This document shows, piece by piece, positions 44,056 to 54,143 of a stretch of DNA of 64,000 bases (position 1 is the first letter of the stretch; every line of letters begins with the position of its first letter). The stretch is from NCBI RefSeq assembly GCF_016863015.1, contig NZ_BOOB01000063.1:1-64000 (forward strand). Direction: 5' to 3'. A program made the position numbers and the translations under genes. Origin of the DNA: Microbispora amethystogenes. GTDB taxonomy: Bacteria; Actinomycetota; Actinomycetes; Streptosporangiales; Streptosporangiaceae. The notes under the pieces were generated by a model. The model ran no database searches, was not told where the DNA came from, and was given only the letters and a program-made list of their open reading frames with translations.

Positions 44056-44417
44056 GCCGCGACGCGGTGCGGTTGACGGGGTTGCGGGCGCGCGGCAGGC
44101 ACGGGTGCCTGCCGGCCGAGCGCGAGCTCGGCCAGGAGTTCGTGATCGACGTCTGCCTGCGTCTCGACGCCGCCCCGGCCGCGGCGGCCGACGACCTCAC
44201 CCTGACGGTCGACTACGGCGCGCTGGCCCTGGAACTCGTCCGGATCGCCGAGGGCGAGCCGGTCAACCTCATCGAGACCCTCGCCGAGCGGCTGGCGGCG
44301 GCCTGCCTGGCCCATGAAATGGTCGAGGAGGCGGAGGTCAGCGTGCACAAACCGGCGGCGCCCATCCCGCTGCCGTTCGACGACGTGGTGGTGACGATCA
44401 GAAGGGGGCGCGCATGA
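44052..44417 (+). CDS. folB: Dihydroneopterin aldolase
   Basis: The 121-residue enzyme begins VRLTGLRARGRHGCLPAERE, with the conserved G-x-x-G-x-x-x-x-E pattern. It continues QEFVIDVCLRLD, TVDYGALA and LIETLAERLA, and ends VSVHKPAAPIP with the catalytic Lys. It cleaves dihydroneopterin to 6-hydroxymethyl-dihydropterin. GTG 44052 overlaps the previous stop (GTGA), and its own stop overlaps folK (ATGA). It was read inside a longer open frame and is not listed as an isolated ORF from this start. Confidence 0.92.
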   Translation: MSRDAVRLTGLRARGRHGCLPAERELGQEFVIDVCLRLDAAPAAAADDLTLTVDYGALALELVRIAEGEPVNLIETLAERLAAACLAHEMVEEAEVSVHKPAAPIPLPFDDVVVTIRRGRA

Positions 44418-44914
44418 GGGTCGTCATCGCGCTCGGCAGCAACCTCGGCCGACGCATCGAGAACCTCCAGGGCGCCGTCGACGCGCTGTTCGAGGCGCCC
44501 GGGCTCACGTTCGTGGCGGCGTCGCCGGTCTACGAGACCGAACCGGTCGGCGGGCCCACCCAGAGCGCGTACCTGAACGCGGTGGTCGTCGCCGAGAGCA
44601 TGCTCGACCCCCGCACCCTGCTGGAGCGGGCCCACAGTGTCGAGAACGCCTTCGGCCGTGAGCGCGCGGAGCGGTGGGGCCCCCGGACCCTCGACGTGGA
44701 CCTGATCGCGGTCGGCACGCTGATGTCGGACGACCCCGAGCTCACCCTGCCGCATCCCCGCGCGCACGAGCGGGCGTTCGTCCTGGTCCCGTGGGCCCAG
44801 GCGGACCCCGCGGCGGTGCTGCCCGGGCGCGGGTCCGTCGCGGCCCTGCTGGCCGACCTCGACCAGAGCGGGGTACGGCTGCGCACCGACCTCGTGCTCG
44901 AACCCCCGGCCTGA
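44414..44914 (+). CDS. folK: 6-hydroxymethyl-7,8-dihydropterin pyrophosphokinase
   Basis: The 166-residue enzyme has VVIALGSNLGRRIENLQGAV at the start, then ASPVYETEPVGGPTQSAYLN and the signature RWGPRTLDVDLIAVG, PHPRAHERAFVLVPWA. It transfers pyrophosphate from ATP to the pterin, feeding FolP. ATG 44414 overlaps the folB stop. Length is normal. Confidence 0.95.
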   Translation: MRVVIALGSNLGRRIENLQGAVDALFEAPGLTFVAASPVYETEPVGGPTQSAYLNAVVVAESMLDPRTLLERAHSVENAFGRERAERWGPRTLDVDLIAVGTLMSDDPELTLPHPRAHERAFVLVPWAQADPAAVLPGRGSVAALLADLDQSGVRLRTDLVLEPPA

Positions 44915-44929
44915 CGAGGAGAGACCCGA

Positions 44930-45379
44930 GTGAAGCCCAGCAACCCCGGCGTGCTCGTCGGTCTCGTGGTCGTGTTCGCCGTGCTCACCTGGGGCCTGCT
45001 GCGGCAGTCCTACTCCGTGGTGCCCACGCTGCCGTGGACCGCGGTGCCCACCGTGCTGCTGCTCGCGCTCGGCGAGGCGTACACGGGCTGGCTGACCCGG
45101 GCGCGGATCCTGCGCCGCCCGGACACCAAGCCGGTCGAGCCGCTCGCCGTCGCGCGCCTGGCCGCGCTGGCCCAGGCCACCGCGTACGCGGGCGCGGCGT
45201 TCGCCGGGGTCTTCGCCGGGTTCGTCCTGCGCGTGCTGGACCTGCTCGACCTGGACAAGCCCCGCCAGGACGCGATCGTCGGCGGCGGGTCGTTCGTGGC
45301 GTGCGTGATCCTGATCTGCGCCGCGCTCTTCCTCGAACACTGCTGCCGGGTGCCCGGCAAGCCCAGCGGAGAGAGCTGA
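44930..45379 (+). CDS. DUF3180 membrane protein
   Basis: The 149-residue protein has about four hydrophobic segments (7-23, 36-50, 76-98, 117-135), separated by short loops with RRPDTKPVEPLAVARLAALA. This is the DUF3180 family found just downstream of folK in actinomycetes; its function is unknown. GTG 44930 follows GAGGAGAGA. It is last in the folate operon. Confidence 0.85.
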   Translation: MKPSNPGVLVGLVVVFAVLTWGLLRQSYSVVPTLPWTAVPTVLLLALGEAYTGWLTRARILRRPDTKPVEPLAVARLAALAQATAYAGAAFAGVFAGFVLRVLDLLDLDKPRQDAIVGGGSFVACVILICAALFLEHCCRVPGKPSGES

Positions 45380-45383
45380 GCCC

Positions 45384-46565
45384 CTACTTGTCGATGTCGC
45401 CGACCACGAAGAACATCGACCCGAGGATCGCGATCAGGTCGGCGACCGTGTGGCCGGGCAGCAGCTCGCGGAGCACCTGGACGTTGTTGTAGGAGGCGCT
45501 GCGCAGCTTGAGCCGCCAGGGGGTCTTCTCGCCGCGCGACACCAGGTAGTAGCCGTTGAGGCCGAGCGGGTTCTCCGTCCAGGCGTACGTGTGGCCCTCC
45601 GGCACCTTGAGCACCTTCGGCAGGCGCTGGTTGATCGGGCCGGGCGGCAGGTGGCGCAGCCGCTCCACGCAGGCGTCGGCGAGGTCGAGGGACACCTTGA
45701 CCTGGTCGAGCAGCACCTGGAACCTGGCCTGGCAGTCTCCCGCCGAGCGGGTCACGACCTTCACGGGCAGCTCGCCGTACGCCAGGTAGGGCTCGTCGCG
45801 CCGCAGGTCGAAGTCCACCCCAGAGGCGCGCGCGGCCGGGCCGCTCACGCCGTACTGCATGATCGTCTCACGGTCGAGCGCGCCGACCCCGCGGGTGCGC
45901 GCCACGAAGATCTCGTTGCCCGTGACCAGCTCCTCGATGTCGGGCAGCCGCCGCCGCACGGCCGCCACGGCGGTGGTCACGCGGCCGAGCCAGCCCTCGG
46001 GCAGCTCCTCCTTGAGCCCGCCCACCCGGTTGAACATGTAGTGCATGCGGCCGCCGGAGATCTCCTCCATGACGTACTGCAGCGTCTCCCGTTCCCGGAA
46101 GGCGGGGAAGACCGGGCCGGCCGCGCCCAGCTCCAGGGGATGGCCGCCGAGGAACATCAGGTGGTTGAGCACGCGGTTGAGCTCGGCCAGCAGGGTCCGG
46201 GCCCACACGGCCCGGGCCGGGGGCTGCATGCCGATCATCCGCTCGACCGCGAGCACGACGCCCAGTTCGTTGGCGAACGCCGACAGCCAGTCGTGCCGGT
46301 TGGCCAGCACGATGATCTGCCGGTAGTCGCGCACCTCGAAGAGCTTCTCCGCGCCGCGGTGCATGTAGCCGACGATCGGCTCGGCGGCCACGATTTGTTC
46401 GCCGTCCAGGACGAGCCGCAGCCGCAACACCCCGTGCGTGGACGGATGCTGCGGCCCGACGTTGAGAACCAGGTCCTCGGTCGCGAGCTCCCGCGGCCGC
46501 ACCGCGTCCGCCCCGGCGCCGATGCCCACCACTCGCTCGATCCGCGGGCCGTCCTGCTCGGTCAT
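45384..46565 (-). CDS. Stand-alone NuoD-like subunit (49-kDa complex I type)
   Basis: The 393-residue protein matches NADH-quinone oxidoreductase subunit [55 protein letters not shown] and [13 protein letters not shown] at the end. In complex I this subunit helps form the quinone site. No other nuo gene is nearby, so this is a paralogue outside the main operon, as known near folK in streptomycetes. ATG 46565 is used; ATG 46574 adds three residues. Confidence 0.88.
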   Translation of the reverse strand: MTEQDGPRIERVVGIGAGADAVRPRELATEDLVLNVGPQHPSTHGVLRLRLVLDGEQIVAAEPIVGYMHRGAEKLFEVRDYRQIIVLANRHDWLSAFANELGVVLAVERMIGMQPPARAVWARTLLAELNRVLNHLMFLGGHPLELGAAGPVFPAFRERETLQYVMEEISGGRMHYMFNRVGGLKEELPEGWLGRVTTAVAAVRRRLPDIEELVTGNEIFVARTRGVGALDRETIMQYGVSGPAARASGVDFDLRRDEPYLAYGELPVKVVTRSAGDCQARFQVLLDQVKVSLDLADACVERLRHLPPGPINQRLPKVLKVPEGHTYAWTENPLGLNGYYLVSRGEKTPWRLKLRSASYNNVQVLRELLPGHTVADLIAILGSMFFVVGDIDK

Positions 46566-46746
46566 ACCGTCCATGCTTTCACGCCCCGGCGAAAGCCCCG
46601 GCCCGCCCGCCCATCCCCCTGAATTCACCGATCACCCGGCCCCGTCCGCCCACGGCCCGCCGCTCCTCAGGCCTGTCACCCACGAGAGTCACCCAAACGA
46701 TGCCGCCTGACCGGTCCCGCTGTCTCCCGGGGGGCGGCGCATACGT

Positions 46747-48021
46747 TCAGGCGGGGGTGATGTCGCGGAGGGCGGTGATGAGGCGGTCGACGTGTTCCTC
46801 GGTCGTGCCGATGCCGATCGAGGCGCGTACGGCGCTGACCGTGCCGTCGGCGCAGCCCTCGTCGTCGGCGCCGCCGAGGAGGTGGCGGACGAACGGGTGG
46901 GCGCAGAACTTGCCGTCCCGGACGCCGATGCCGTGCTCGGCCGACAGGATCTCGGCGACCTCCCGGGCCGGGCGGCCCTCCACGACGAACGACACGATCC
47001 CGACTCGCGGGTGGTCCGGGCCCCACAGCGACAGTTCGCGTACGCCGGGGATCGCGGCGAGCCCGGCGCGCAGACGGGCGAGCAGCCGCTCCTCCTCCCG
47101 CACCAGCGGGGTCCAGCCGGTCGCGGCGAGGGCGTCGCAGGCGGCGGCGAGCGCGACCGCGCCGAGCACGTTGGGTGTCCCCGCCTCGTGCCGCGCCTCG
47201 GGGTCGTCGCTCCACTCGGTGGTCTCGCCCACCGCCCGTACGGCTCCGCCGCCGCGCAGGTAGGGGTCGGCGGCGGTGAGCCAGTCGGGCCGGCCGACGA
47301 GCACGCCCGCGCCGAACGGCGCGTAGAGCTTGTGCCCGGAGAAGGCGACGTAGTCGAGGTCGAGCGCGGCGAGGTTGAGGCCGCGGTGCGGGACGAGCTG
47401 GGCGGCGTCCACGGCGATCCGCGCGCCGTGCCGGTGGGCGATGTGCGCGAGCCCGGCGATCGGCCACAGCTCTCCGGTGACGTTCGACGCGGCGGTCACG
47501 ACGAGCAGGGCCGGGCCCTCGATCGCCGCGAGGGCCTCGTCGGCCGCCCGGACGGCCTCTCCGGGGAAGGCGGGGGGCGCGAGCCGTACGGCGTCGGCCC
47601 AGGGCAGCAGCGAGGCGTGGTGCTCGGTGCCGAACACGACGACCGTGGTGCCCTCGGGGAGGCTGCGGGCCAGCAGGTTCATCGCGTCGGTGGTGTTGCG
47701 CACGAAGACGAGGGCGTCGCCGGGGCGGGCGCCGACGAAGGCCCGCACGGTGTGCCTGGCCTGCTCGTACCGCTGGGTCGTGAGCTGCGAGGCGTAGCCC
47801 GCACCCCGGTGCACGCTGGAGTAGGCCGGCAGCGCCGCCGCGACGGCGGCGTTCACCGGCTCCAGACAGGGCGCGCTCGCCGCGTAGTCGAGGTTCGCGT
47901 ACGGCACGAGCCGGCCGCCCCGGACCGGGACCTCCAGGTCGGCGCCCACGACCGCCGGTGCACACACCGGCTCGGACACGGGGTTGGCGGGCTGCTGCGG
48001 GACGAAGGTGAGAGCGGACAA
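46747..48021 (-). CDS. Class V aminotransferase / cysteine desulfurase-like PLP enzyme under a SAM-IV riboswitch
   Basis: The 424-residue PLP enzyme has the Schiff-base lysine in YVAFSGHKLYAPFGAGVLVG. VYSSVHRGAGYASQLTTQRY-like sequence and FVRNTTDAMNLLARSL precede it, and CAHPFVRHLL supplies a Cys near the substrate loop. The fold is that of SufS/NifS-type enzymes, but it lies outside a suf operon. Start TTG 48021 has GAGGAGG seven bases upstream. A SAM-IV riboswitch lies in the leader, which implies control by S-adenosylmethionine and a role in sulfur amino acid metabolism. Confidence 0.85.
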   Translation of the reverse strand: MSALTFVPQQPANPVSEPVCAPAVVGADLEVPVRGGRLVPYANLDYAASAPCLEPVNAAVAAALPAYSSVHRGAGYASQLTTQRYEQARHTVRAFVGARPGDALVFVRNTTDAMNLLARSLPEGTTVVVFGTEHHASLLPWADAVRLAPPAFPGEAVRAADEALAAIEGPALLVVTAASNVTGELWPIAGLAHIAHRHGARIAVDAAQLVPHRGLNLAALDLDYVAFSGHKLYAPFGAGVLVGRPDWLTAADPYLRGGGAVRAVGETTEWSDDPEARHEAGTPNVLGAVALAAACDALAATGWTPLVREEERLLARLRAGLAAIPGVRELSLWGPDHPRVGIVSFVVEGRPAREVAEILSAEHGIGVRDGKFCAHPFVRHLLGGADDEGCADGTVSAVRASIGIGTTEEHVDRLITALRDITPA

Positions 48022-48069
48022 CGCCAGGCCTCCTCGGGTAAGGGACCCCGGCCATGGCGTCGTACGGCG

Positions 48070-48186
48070 GAGCCCGCGCTTGCCCGGCGCACCGCGCGCC
48101 GGACCCGGTCCTCACCCGGGGCACCCCGCCGCGAGCGCGAGGGTTGCCGGCCAGCAAGCCGGGGCTTGACGCTGGCACTCATGACC
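48070..48186 (-). promoter_or_regulatory. SAM-IV riboswitch
   Basis: Read on the minus strand, the leader begins GGTCATGAGTGCCAGCGTCA, then AGCCCCGGCTTGCTGGCCGG, CAACCCTCGC and GGGGTGCCCCGGGTGAGGAC. A 3' domain follows with a GGCGCGC/GCGCGCC-type stem and GGCAAGCGCGGGCTC. This matches the SAM-IV core and its pseudoknot-forming arms as known in mycobacteria and streptomycetes. It lies 49 bp before the TTG start of the class V aminotransferase gene and should lower its expression when S-adenosylmethionine is high. Confidence 0.9.
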
Positions 48187-48252
48187 TGAGCGCACTATAA
48201 CCCGGAGAACGGCCCATCGGGCAAGTCCCCTGGTGAGAGGCGCTTTACCGTT

Positions 48253-49464
48253 ATGGTGTCCAATGTGAGGTTTGATCCCTGGAATCCGGAGTTCGTGGCC
48301 CACCCGTACGACGCCTACCGTCACCTGCGGGACCACGATCCGGTCAGCTTCTTCGAACCGGCCGGGCAGTGGCTGGTCGCCCGGCACGCCGACGTGAACG
48401 CGCTGCTGCGCGACCGCCGCCTGGGCCGGTCCTACCTGCACACGGCGACGCACGAGGAGTTCGGCCGGGAGCCCGAGCCGGACTTCCAGGAGCCCTTCTG
48501 GCGGGTGATCCGGGCCGGGATGCTCGACGTGGAGCCGCCGGTCCACACCCGGCTGCGCCGCCTGGTGTCCAAGGCGTTCACGCCCCGGATGGTCGAGTCG
48601 CTGCGCCCGCGCGTACGGAGGATCGCGACGGAGCTGACCGAGGGCCTGGTCGAGCGCGGCGGCGGCGACCTGCTGGCCGAGGTCGCCGAGCCGCTGCCGG
48701 TCACGGTGATCGCCGAGATGCTGGGCGTGCCGGAGGCCGACCGCCACCTCCTGCGCCCCTGGTCGGCGGACATCTGCGGCATGTACGAACTGCATCCCTC
48801 GCCCGAGGCCCAGCACACGGCCGTTCGCGCCGCGACCGAGTTCGCGGCGTACCTGCGCGACCTGGCCAGGGCCCGCCGGGAGCGGCCGGGCGACGACATG
48901 ATCTCGGCGCTCGCGCAGGTCGTGGACGACGGCGACCGGCTCACCGAGGACGAGCTGATCGGCACCTGCGTGCTGCTGCTCAACGCCGGGCACGAGGCCA
49001 CGGTCAACGCCACCGGCAGCGGGTGGTGGGCGCTGTTCCGCAACCCGGGCGAGCTGGAGCGGCTGCGCGCCGACCCCGGCCTGATGCCGGCGGCGGTCGA
49101 GGAACTGCTGCGCTACGACACCCCGGCGCAGATGTTCGAGCGGTGGGTGCTGGAGGACGTCGAGGTGGGCGGGGTGACGATCCCCCGGGGCGCGGAGGTC
49201 GCGCTGCTGTTCGGCTCGGCCAACCGGGACCCCGAGGTCTTCGCCGACCCCGACCGCCTCGATGTCGGCCGAGTGGACAATCCACACATCTCGTTCGGCG
49301 CGGGCATCCACTTCTGCCTGGGCGCCCCGCTGGCGCGGGTCGAGATGGCGGAGTCGTTCGCCGCCCTGCTGCGCCTCGCGCCCCGGCTGGAGCTCGCCGA
49401 GGAGCCTTCCTGGAAGCCGAGCTACATCATGCGCGGCCTGGAGTCACTGAAGGTCGCCGTCTGA
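48253..49464 (+). CDS. Cytochrome P450
   Basis: The 403-residue soluble P450 has the heme-ligand motif FGAGIHFCLGAPLA (Cys355). The I-helix oxygen-activation motif is LNAGHEATVN, the K-helix ExxR is in AVEELLRYDTP, and the N-terminus is typical of actinomycete class I P450s. The substrate is unknown and no ferredoxin gene is adjacent. The CTTTACCGTT just before ATG 48253 with no Shine-Dalgarno sequence suggests a leaderless or weakly translated mRNA. It diverges from the SAM-IV-controlled gene. Confidence 0.92.
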   Translation: MVSNVRFDPWNPEFVAHPYDAYRHLRDHDPVSFFEPAGQWLVARHADVNALLRDRRLGRSYLHTATHEEFGREPEPDFQEPFWRVIRAGMLDVEPPVHTRLRRLVSKAFTPRMVESLRPRVRRIATELTEGLVERGGGDLLAEVAEPLPVTVIAEMLGVPEADRHLLRPWSADICGMYELHPSPEAQHTAVRAATEFAAYLRDLARARRERPGDDMISALAQVVDDGDRLTEDELIGTCVLLLNAGHEATVNATGSGWWALFRNPGELERLRADPGLMPAAVEELLRYDTPAQMFERWVLEDVEVGGVTIPRGAEVALLFGSANRDPEVFADPDRLDVGRVDNPHISFGAGIHFCLGAPLARVEMAESFAALLRLAPRLELAEEPSWKPSYIMRGLESLKVAV

Positions 49465-49757
49465 CACGCTGACCGTGTGGTGGGTGACCGTGGTGTCGTA
49501 GCCGAGCAGGACGGCCCGGGCCGCGGGCTCGACGACGGCCGTGGCGGGGTCGTCCCCCGCGAAGCGGCGGATCGCGTCCATCGAGTCCCACAGCGTCATG
49601 ACCTCGATCTCCACCCGGCCGTCGGCGTCGCGCCGCAGCAGGTAGGCGCCGCGGTGCCCGGCCACGCCGCGCAGGGAGGGCAGGACCGCGCCGGTGAAAT
49701 GCCGCTCGTAGCCGTCCGCGCCCTCCGGGGTCGCGCTCGCGCGCCAGATTCTCGCGA

Positions 49758-49761
<4 letters not shown>
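49444..49761 (-). CDS. ABM-domain (antibiotic biosynthesis monooxygenase-like) protein
   Basis: The 105-residue protein has a dimeric alpha/beta-barrel-like pattern: IARIWRASATPEGADGYERH, LPSLRGVAGHRGAYLLRRDA and EIEVMTLWDSMDAIRRFAGD. Such small proteins may be heme- or quinone-acting monooxygenases or simply binding proteins. Its ATG overlaps the stop of the upstream MidA-type methyltransferase gene (ATGA), so they are co-translated. Its end overlaps the P450 end by 21 bp. Confidence 0.8.
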
Positions 49762-50741
<980 letters not shown>

Positions 50742-50947
50742 ACCGCATCACGCTACCGACACGCGCGGGCCGTGGCGAAAATCAGTCACATTCGTACCTG
50801 TAGCTCAACATAGGCCCGTTAGAAACGGGACAAAATCCGACCGTCGGGCCCGCCGTGGTCATGCTCGGCATGGCCTGATCCCTGAGGCACGACCTGGCAC
50901 CGGGCCGGCGGGAGCGCCGCCGCTACGCTGAACCGAGGGGAGGCGTC

Positions 50948-51838
50948 ATGGACACAAGTGACCGCCCGGCGCGGCTCGCCGTGGGAGTGCTCGGCGCGGG
51001 ACGGGTCGGCTCCGTGCTCGGGGCCGCGCTCATGCTCGCGGGTCATCGTGTGGTGGCGGCCAGCGGCGTGTCCGACGCGTCGCACCGGCGCGCCGCCGAC
51101 CGTCTCGGCCTCACGCTCAGCAGGCCGGACGAGGTGATCGCCAGGTCCGAGCTCGTGCTGCTGACCGTGCCGGACGACGTGCTGCCCGGCCTGGTCTCCG
51201 GCCTCGCCGCCACCGGCGCCGACCTGCGCGGCAAGCTGCTCGTGCACGCCAGCGGCGCGTACGGCCTCGGCGTGCTCGACCCCGCCGCCGAGGCGGGGGC
51301 GCTGCCGCTCGCGCTGCATCCGGTGATGACCTTCACCGGCCGGAGCGACGACCTGACCAAGCTCAACGGCTGCTCGTTCGGCGTCACCGCGCCGGACATG
51401 CTGCGGCCGGTGGCCGAGGCGCTGGTCATCGAGATGGGCGGCGAGCCGGTGTGGATCGCTGACCAGGACCGGCCGCTCTACCACGCCGCGATCGCCGGGG
51501 CGGCCAACCACATGGTGACGCTCATCGCCGAGTCGCAGGAGCTGCTCGCGAAGATCGGCGTGGAGCATCCCGGCCGCATGCTCGGGCCGCTGCTCGGGGC
51601 GGCCCTCGACAACGTGCTGCGTCTCGGCATCGGCGGGCTCACCGGGCCGGTCGTCCGCGGCGACGCGGGCACCGTGCGCAAGCACGTGGACGCGCTCATC
51701 CTGGCCGCCCCCGAGGCCGCGGACGCGTACGTCGCCCTGGCGCGGCTCACCGCCGACCGGGCGCTGGCGGCGGGGCTGCTCAAGCCGGAGGCGGCCGAAC
51801 GCCTGCTGGACGCCCTGGGAGGGAACATATGGACGTGA
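50948..51838 (+). CDS. Rossmann-fold DUF2520 protein upstream of panC
   Basis: The 296-residue protein has an N-terminal NAD(P)-binding domain (VGVLGAGRVGSVLGAALMLA), SELVLLTVPDD and HPVMTFTGRSDD. A helical DUF2520 domain follows with AAIAGAANHMVTLIAESQEL. It resembles dehydrogenases of the ketopantoate-reductase type in layout. The gene overlaps panC by ten bases, so a role in pantothenate synthesis, possibly as ketopantoate reductase, is a reasonable inference. No panE is otherwise seen here. ATG 50948 follows GAGGGGAGG. Confidence 0.82.
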   Translation: MDTSDRPARLAVGVLGAGRVGSVLGAALMLAGHRVVAASGVSDASHRRAADRLGLTLSRPDEVIARSELVLLTVPDDVLPGLVSGLAATGADLRGKLLVHASGAYGLGVLDPAAEAGALPLALHPVMTFTGRSDDLTKLNGCSFGVTAPDMLRPVAEALVIEMGGEPVWIADQDRPLYHAAIAGAANHMVTLIAESQELLAKIGVEHPGRMLGPLLGAALDNVLRLGIGGLTGPVVRGDAGTVRKHVDALILAAPEAADAYVALARLTADRALAAGLLKPEAAERLLDALGGNIWT

Positions 51839-52680
51839 CCGTGGCCGCCGACCGGGCCGCCCTCGGCAAGGCGAGGGACGCCCTCGGCGCGGGCAGGATC
51901 GCCCTGGTCCCCACGATGGGGGCGCTCCACGAGGGCCACCGGTCGCTGGTCCGGCTGGCGCGCGAGCACGCCGACCACGTGGTCGTGAGCGTGTTCGTCA
52001 ACCCCCTGCAGTTCGGTCCCCACGAGGACTTCTCCCGCTATCCCCGCACGTTCGACGCCGATCTCCGGGTCTGCGAGGAAGAGGGCGTGAGCGTGGTCTT
52101 CGCGCCCTCGGCCGAGGACATGTACCTGCCCGACCGGCAGGTGGAGGTGTCGGCGGGCGGCATGGGCGGTACGGCCGAGGGCGCCTTCCGCCCGGGCCAC
52201 TTCGACGGCGTGCTGACCGTGGTGCTCAAGCTGTTCAACCTGGTGCGGCCGGACGTCGCGGTGTTCGGGCAGAAGGACGCCCAGCAGCTCGCGCTGATCC
52301 GGCGGATGACGGCCGACCTCGACGTCCCGGTGTCGATCGTGGCCGCCCCGACCGTACGGGAGCCCGACGGGCTGGCGCTGTCGAGCCGCAACCGGTACCT
52401 GTCGGAGGCCGACCGCCGTACGGCTCTCGCCCTCTCGCGGGCCCTGAGCGCCGGTGCGGCACGGGCCCAGGCCGGGCCGGCCGGGGTCCTCGACGCGGCC
52501 AAGGCCGTGCTGGAGGAGGCGGCCCGGTTCGCGCCGCCGCTGCTGCTCGACTACCTGATCCTGGCCGATCCCGCGACGTTCGCGCCGGTGGGCGGCGACC
52601 ACCGCGGCGAGGCGGTCCTGGCCGTCGCCGCCAAGGTGGGCGCCACCCGTCTGATCGACAACATGGTCCTCACGCTGTAG
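51829..52680 (+). CDS. panC: Pantoate-beta-alanine ligase (pantothenate synthetase)
   Basis: The 283-residue enzyme contains the ATP-binding VPTMGALHEGHRSLVRLARE, VSVFVNPLQFGPHEDFSRYP, FGQKDAQQLALIRRM and the KMSKS-like loop LSSRNRYLSEADR. It condenses pantoate and beta-alanine with ATP to form pantothenate. ATG 51829 lies inside the previous gene (ten-base overlap). No panB or panD is in this window. Confidence 0.95.
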   Translation: MDVTVAADRAALGKARDALGAGRIALVPTMGALHEGHRSLVRLAREHADHVVVSVFVNPLQFGPHEDFSRYPRTFDADLRVCEEEGVSVVFAPSAEDMYLPDRQVEVSAGGMGGTAEGAFRPGHFDGVLTVVLKLFNLVRPDVAVFGQKDAQQLALIRRMTADLDVPVSIVAAPTVREPDGLALSSRNRYLSEADRRTALALSRALSAGAARAQAGPAGVLDAAKAVLEEAARFAPPLLLDYLILADPATFAPVGGDHRGEAVLAVAAKVGATRLIDNMVLTL

Positions 52681-52726
52681 GGGCCCGGCCTCACGCGTGC
52701 CGGGACCCCGGAGGCCACCGGCCGGC

Positions 52727-53383
52727 TCAGGCGTCCCGGGCGCGGAGCGTGAACCAGAAGGTGGGCACCGGGTTCGTGCCGGGTGTGACGTCGACCAGAT
52801 CCCAGCCGGAGAACCGGGCACGGAGCTCGTCGGCGGTGACGCCGGAGAACGTGTCGTCGAACGCCTCGGGGCCGTACCCGAACATCAGCAGCCGTGCGCC
52901 GGGAGCGGCGCGGCGGGTGAGCCCGGTGACGTAGGCGTCGCGGCGGTGCGGCGGGATGCCGCAGTAGCAGCTCAGGTCGAAGAACAGGTCGAAGGGGCCG
53001 GGCGCGTCCAGCTCGTCGAGCCTGGTGGCGTCTCCGTGCAGCAGTCGTACGTCCACTCCCGCCGCCTCCGTCCTCTCCCGGGCCAGCTCGATCGCGCGGC
53101 CGACCAGGTCGACGGCCACGACCTCCCAGCCGTGCCGGGCCAGATAGATCGCGTTGGTCCCGGTGCCGCAGCCGAGCTCCAGGGCGCGACCGGGCGGCAG
53201 CGCGGCGCCGTGCCCCTCCCCGGGCCCTTCGATAAGGGCGACCAGCTCGGGCGGTGTCACGCCGGTGTCCCACGGCGGCTTCCCGGCGCGGTAGTACTCC
53301 TCCAGCGCTCGGCGCACCGCCTCCTCCTCATCCCGTCCGGCCTCGGCCCCGCCCGCGTCCCGGACGGTGTTCGGTGTGTCCAT
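52727..53383 (-). CDS. Class I SAM-dependent methyltransferase, TetR-controlled
   Basis: The 218-residue protein has motif I ALELGCGTGTNAIYLARHGW, an acidic VVAVDLVGRAIELARERT, and GPFDLFFDLSCYCGIPPHRR. It resembles thiopurine/tellurite-type methyltransferases in the early segment (YYRAGKPPWDTGVTPPELVA). ATG 53383 has GGAG nine bases upstream; ATG 53413 would extend it through the operator. The divergent TetR gene and the palindrome between them suggest induction by a small molecule, perhaps a toxic one that is methylated. Confidence 0.82.
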   Translation of the reverse strand: MDTPNTVRDAGGAEAGRDEEEAVRRALEEYYRAGKPPWDTGVTPPELVALIEGPGEGHGAALPPGRALELGCGTGTNAIYLARHGWEVVAVDLVGRAIELARERTEAAGVDVRLLHGDATRLDELDAPGPFDLFFDLSCYCGIPPHRRDAYVTGLTRRAAPGARLLMFGYGPEAFDDTFSGVTADELRARFSGWDLVDVTPGTNPVPTFWFTLRARDA

Positions 53384-53403
53384 CGGCTCTCGCTCCCCGT
53401 TCT

Positions 53404-53418
53404 TAGAGTTCAACTCTA
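53404..53418. promoter_or_regulatory. Palindromic operator between methyltransferase and tetR
   Basis: TAGAGTT-C-AACTCTA is a perfect 7+1+7 palindrome. AACTCTAG recurs at 53424-53431, making part of a second CTCTAGAG palindrome. Both sit between the two divergent starts, the usual place for TetR autoregulation. Binding by this TetR protein is inferred. Confidence 0.75.
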
Positions 53419-53447
53419 GTGTCGAACTCTAGAGATATGCTCGCGCA

Positions 53448-54098
53448 ATGGACACCGTCAAGCGGCCGGACAAACGGGCCGAGCGCTCACGCCGCACCCG
53501 GGAGAAGGTCATCCAGGCGGCGCGGGAGCTGTTCGTCGCGCAGGGCTACGGGGCGACGAGCCTGCAGGAGGTCGCCGACCGGGCGGGCGTGGCCGTCCAG
53601 ACGGTCTACTTCGTCTTCGGCAACAAGCGCGCGCTGTTCAAGGACGTCGTCGACACGTCCATCGCCGGCGACGCCGAGCCGGTGGCCGTCATGGACCGTG
53701 AGTGGTTCCGCGCCGCCTGCGCCGAGCCCACCGCGGCCGGCCAGCTGCGTGCGCACGTGCGCGGCACCGGCGAGATCCTCGGCAGGGTCGCCCCGATCAT
53801 GCCGATGATCGCGTCCGCCGGGGCCGCCGACCCGCAGATCGCCGCGCAGTGGCCCGACGGTCCCGACCCGCGCTACATCGTGCTGCACGCCGTGGCCGAG
53901 GCGCTGGCCGGCAAGCCCGACGCCCGCCCGGACGTCTCCGTCGCGACGGCCGCGGACCTGTTGTTCTGCCTGCTCAGCCCGCAGCTTTACCTGCTCTTCG
54001 TCCAGGACCGCGGCTGGTCGCCGGACCGGTGGGAGGAATGGGCCTACGCCACTCTGGCCGCCCAGCTCTGCACCGGCCCCGCACCGCGACCCCTGTAG
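53448..54098 (+). CDS. TetR-family transcriptional regulator
   Basis: The 216-residue protein has the TetR HTH (about 14-62; VIQAARELFVAQGYGATSLQ then EVADRAGVAVQTVYFVFGNK). An all-helical ligand-binding domain follows. It is divergent from the methyltransferase gene, with a palindrome between, so it probably represses both until a ligand binds. ATG 53448 is chosen as the first start before the HTH. Confidence 0.9.
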   Translation: MDTVKRPDKRAERSRRTREKVIQAARELFVAQGYGATSLQEVADRAGVAVQTVYFVFGNKRALFKDVVDTSIAGDAEPVAVMDREWFRAACAEPTAAGQLRAHVRGTGEILGRVAPIMPMIASAGAADPQIAAQWPDGPDPRYIVLHAVAEALAGKPDARPDVSVATAADLLFCLLSPQLYLLFVQDRGWSPDRWEEWAYATLAAQLCTGPAPRPL

Positions 54099-54143
54099 GA
54101 GGGGGCGGGGCGGCACCACTCCACGAGGGGCGTTATCGTCATT

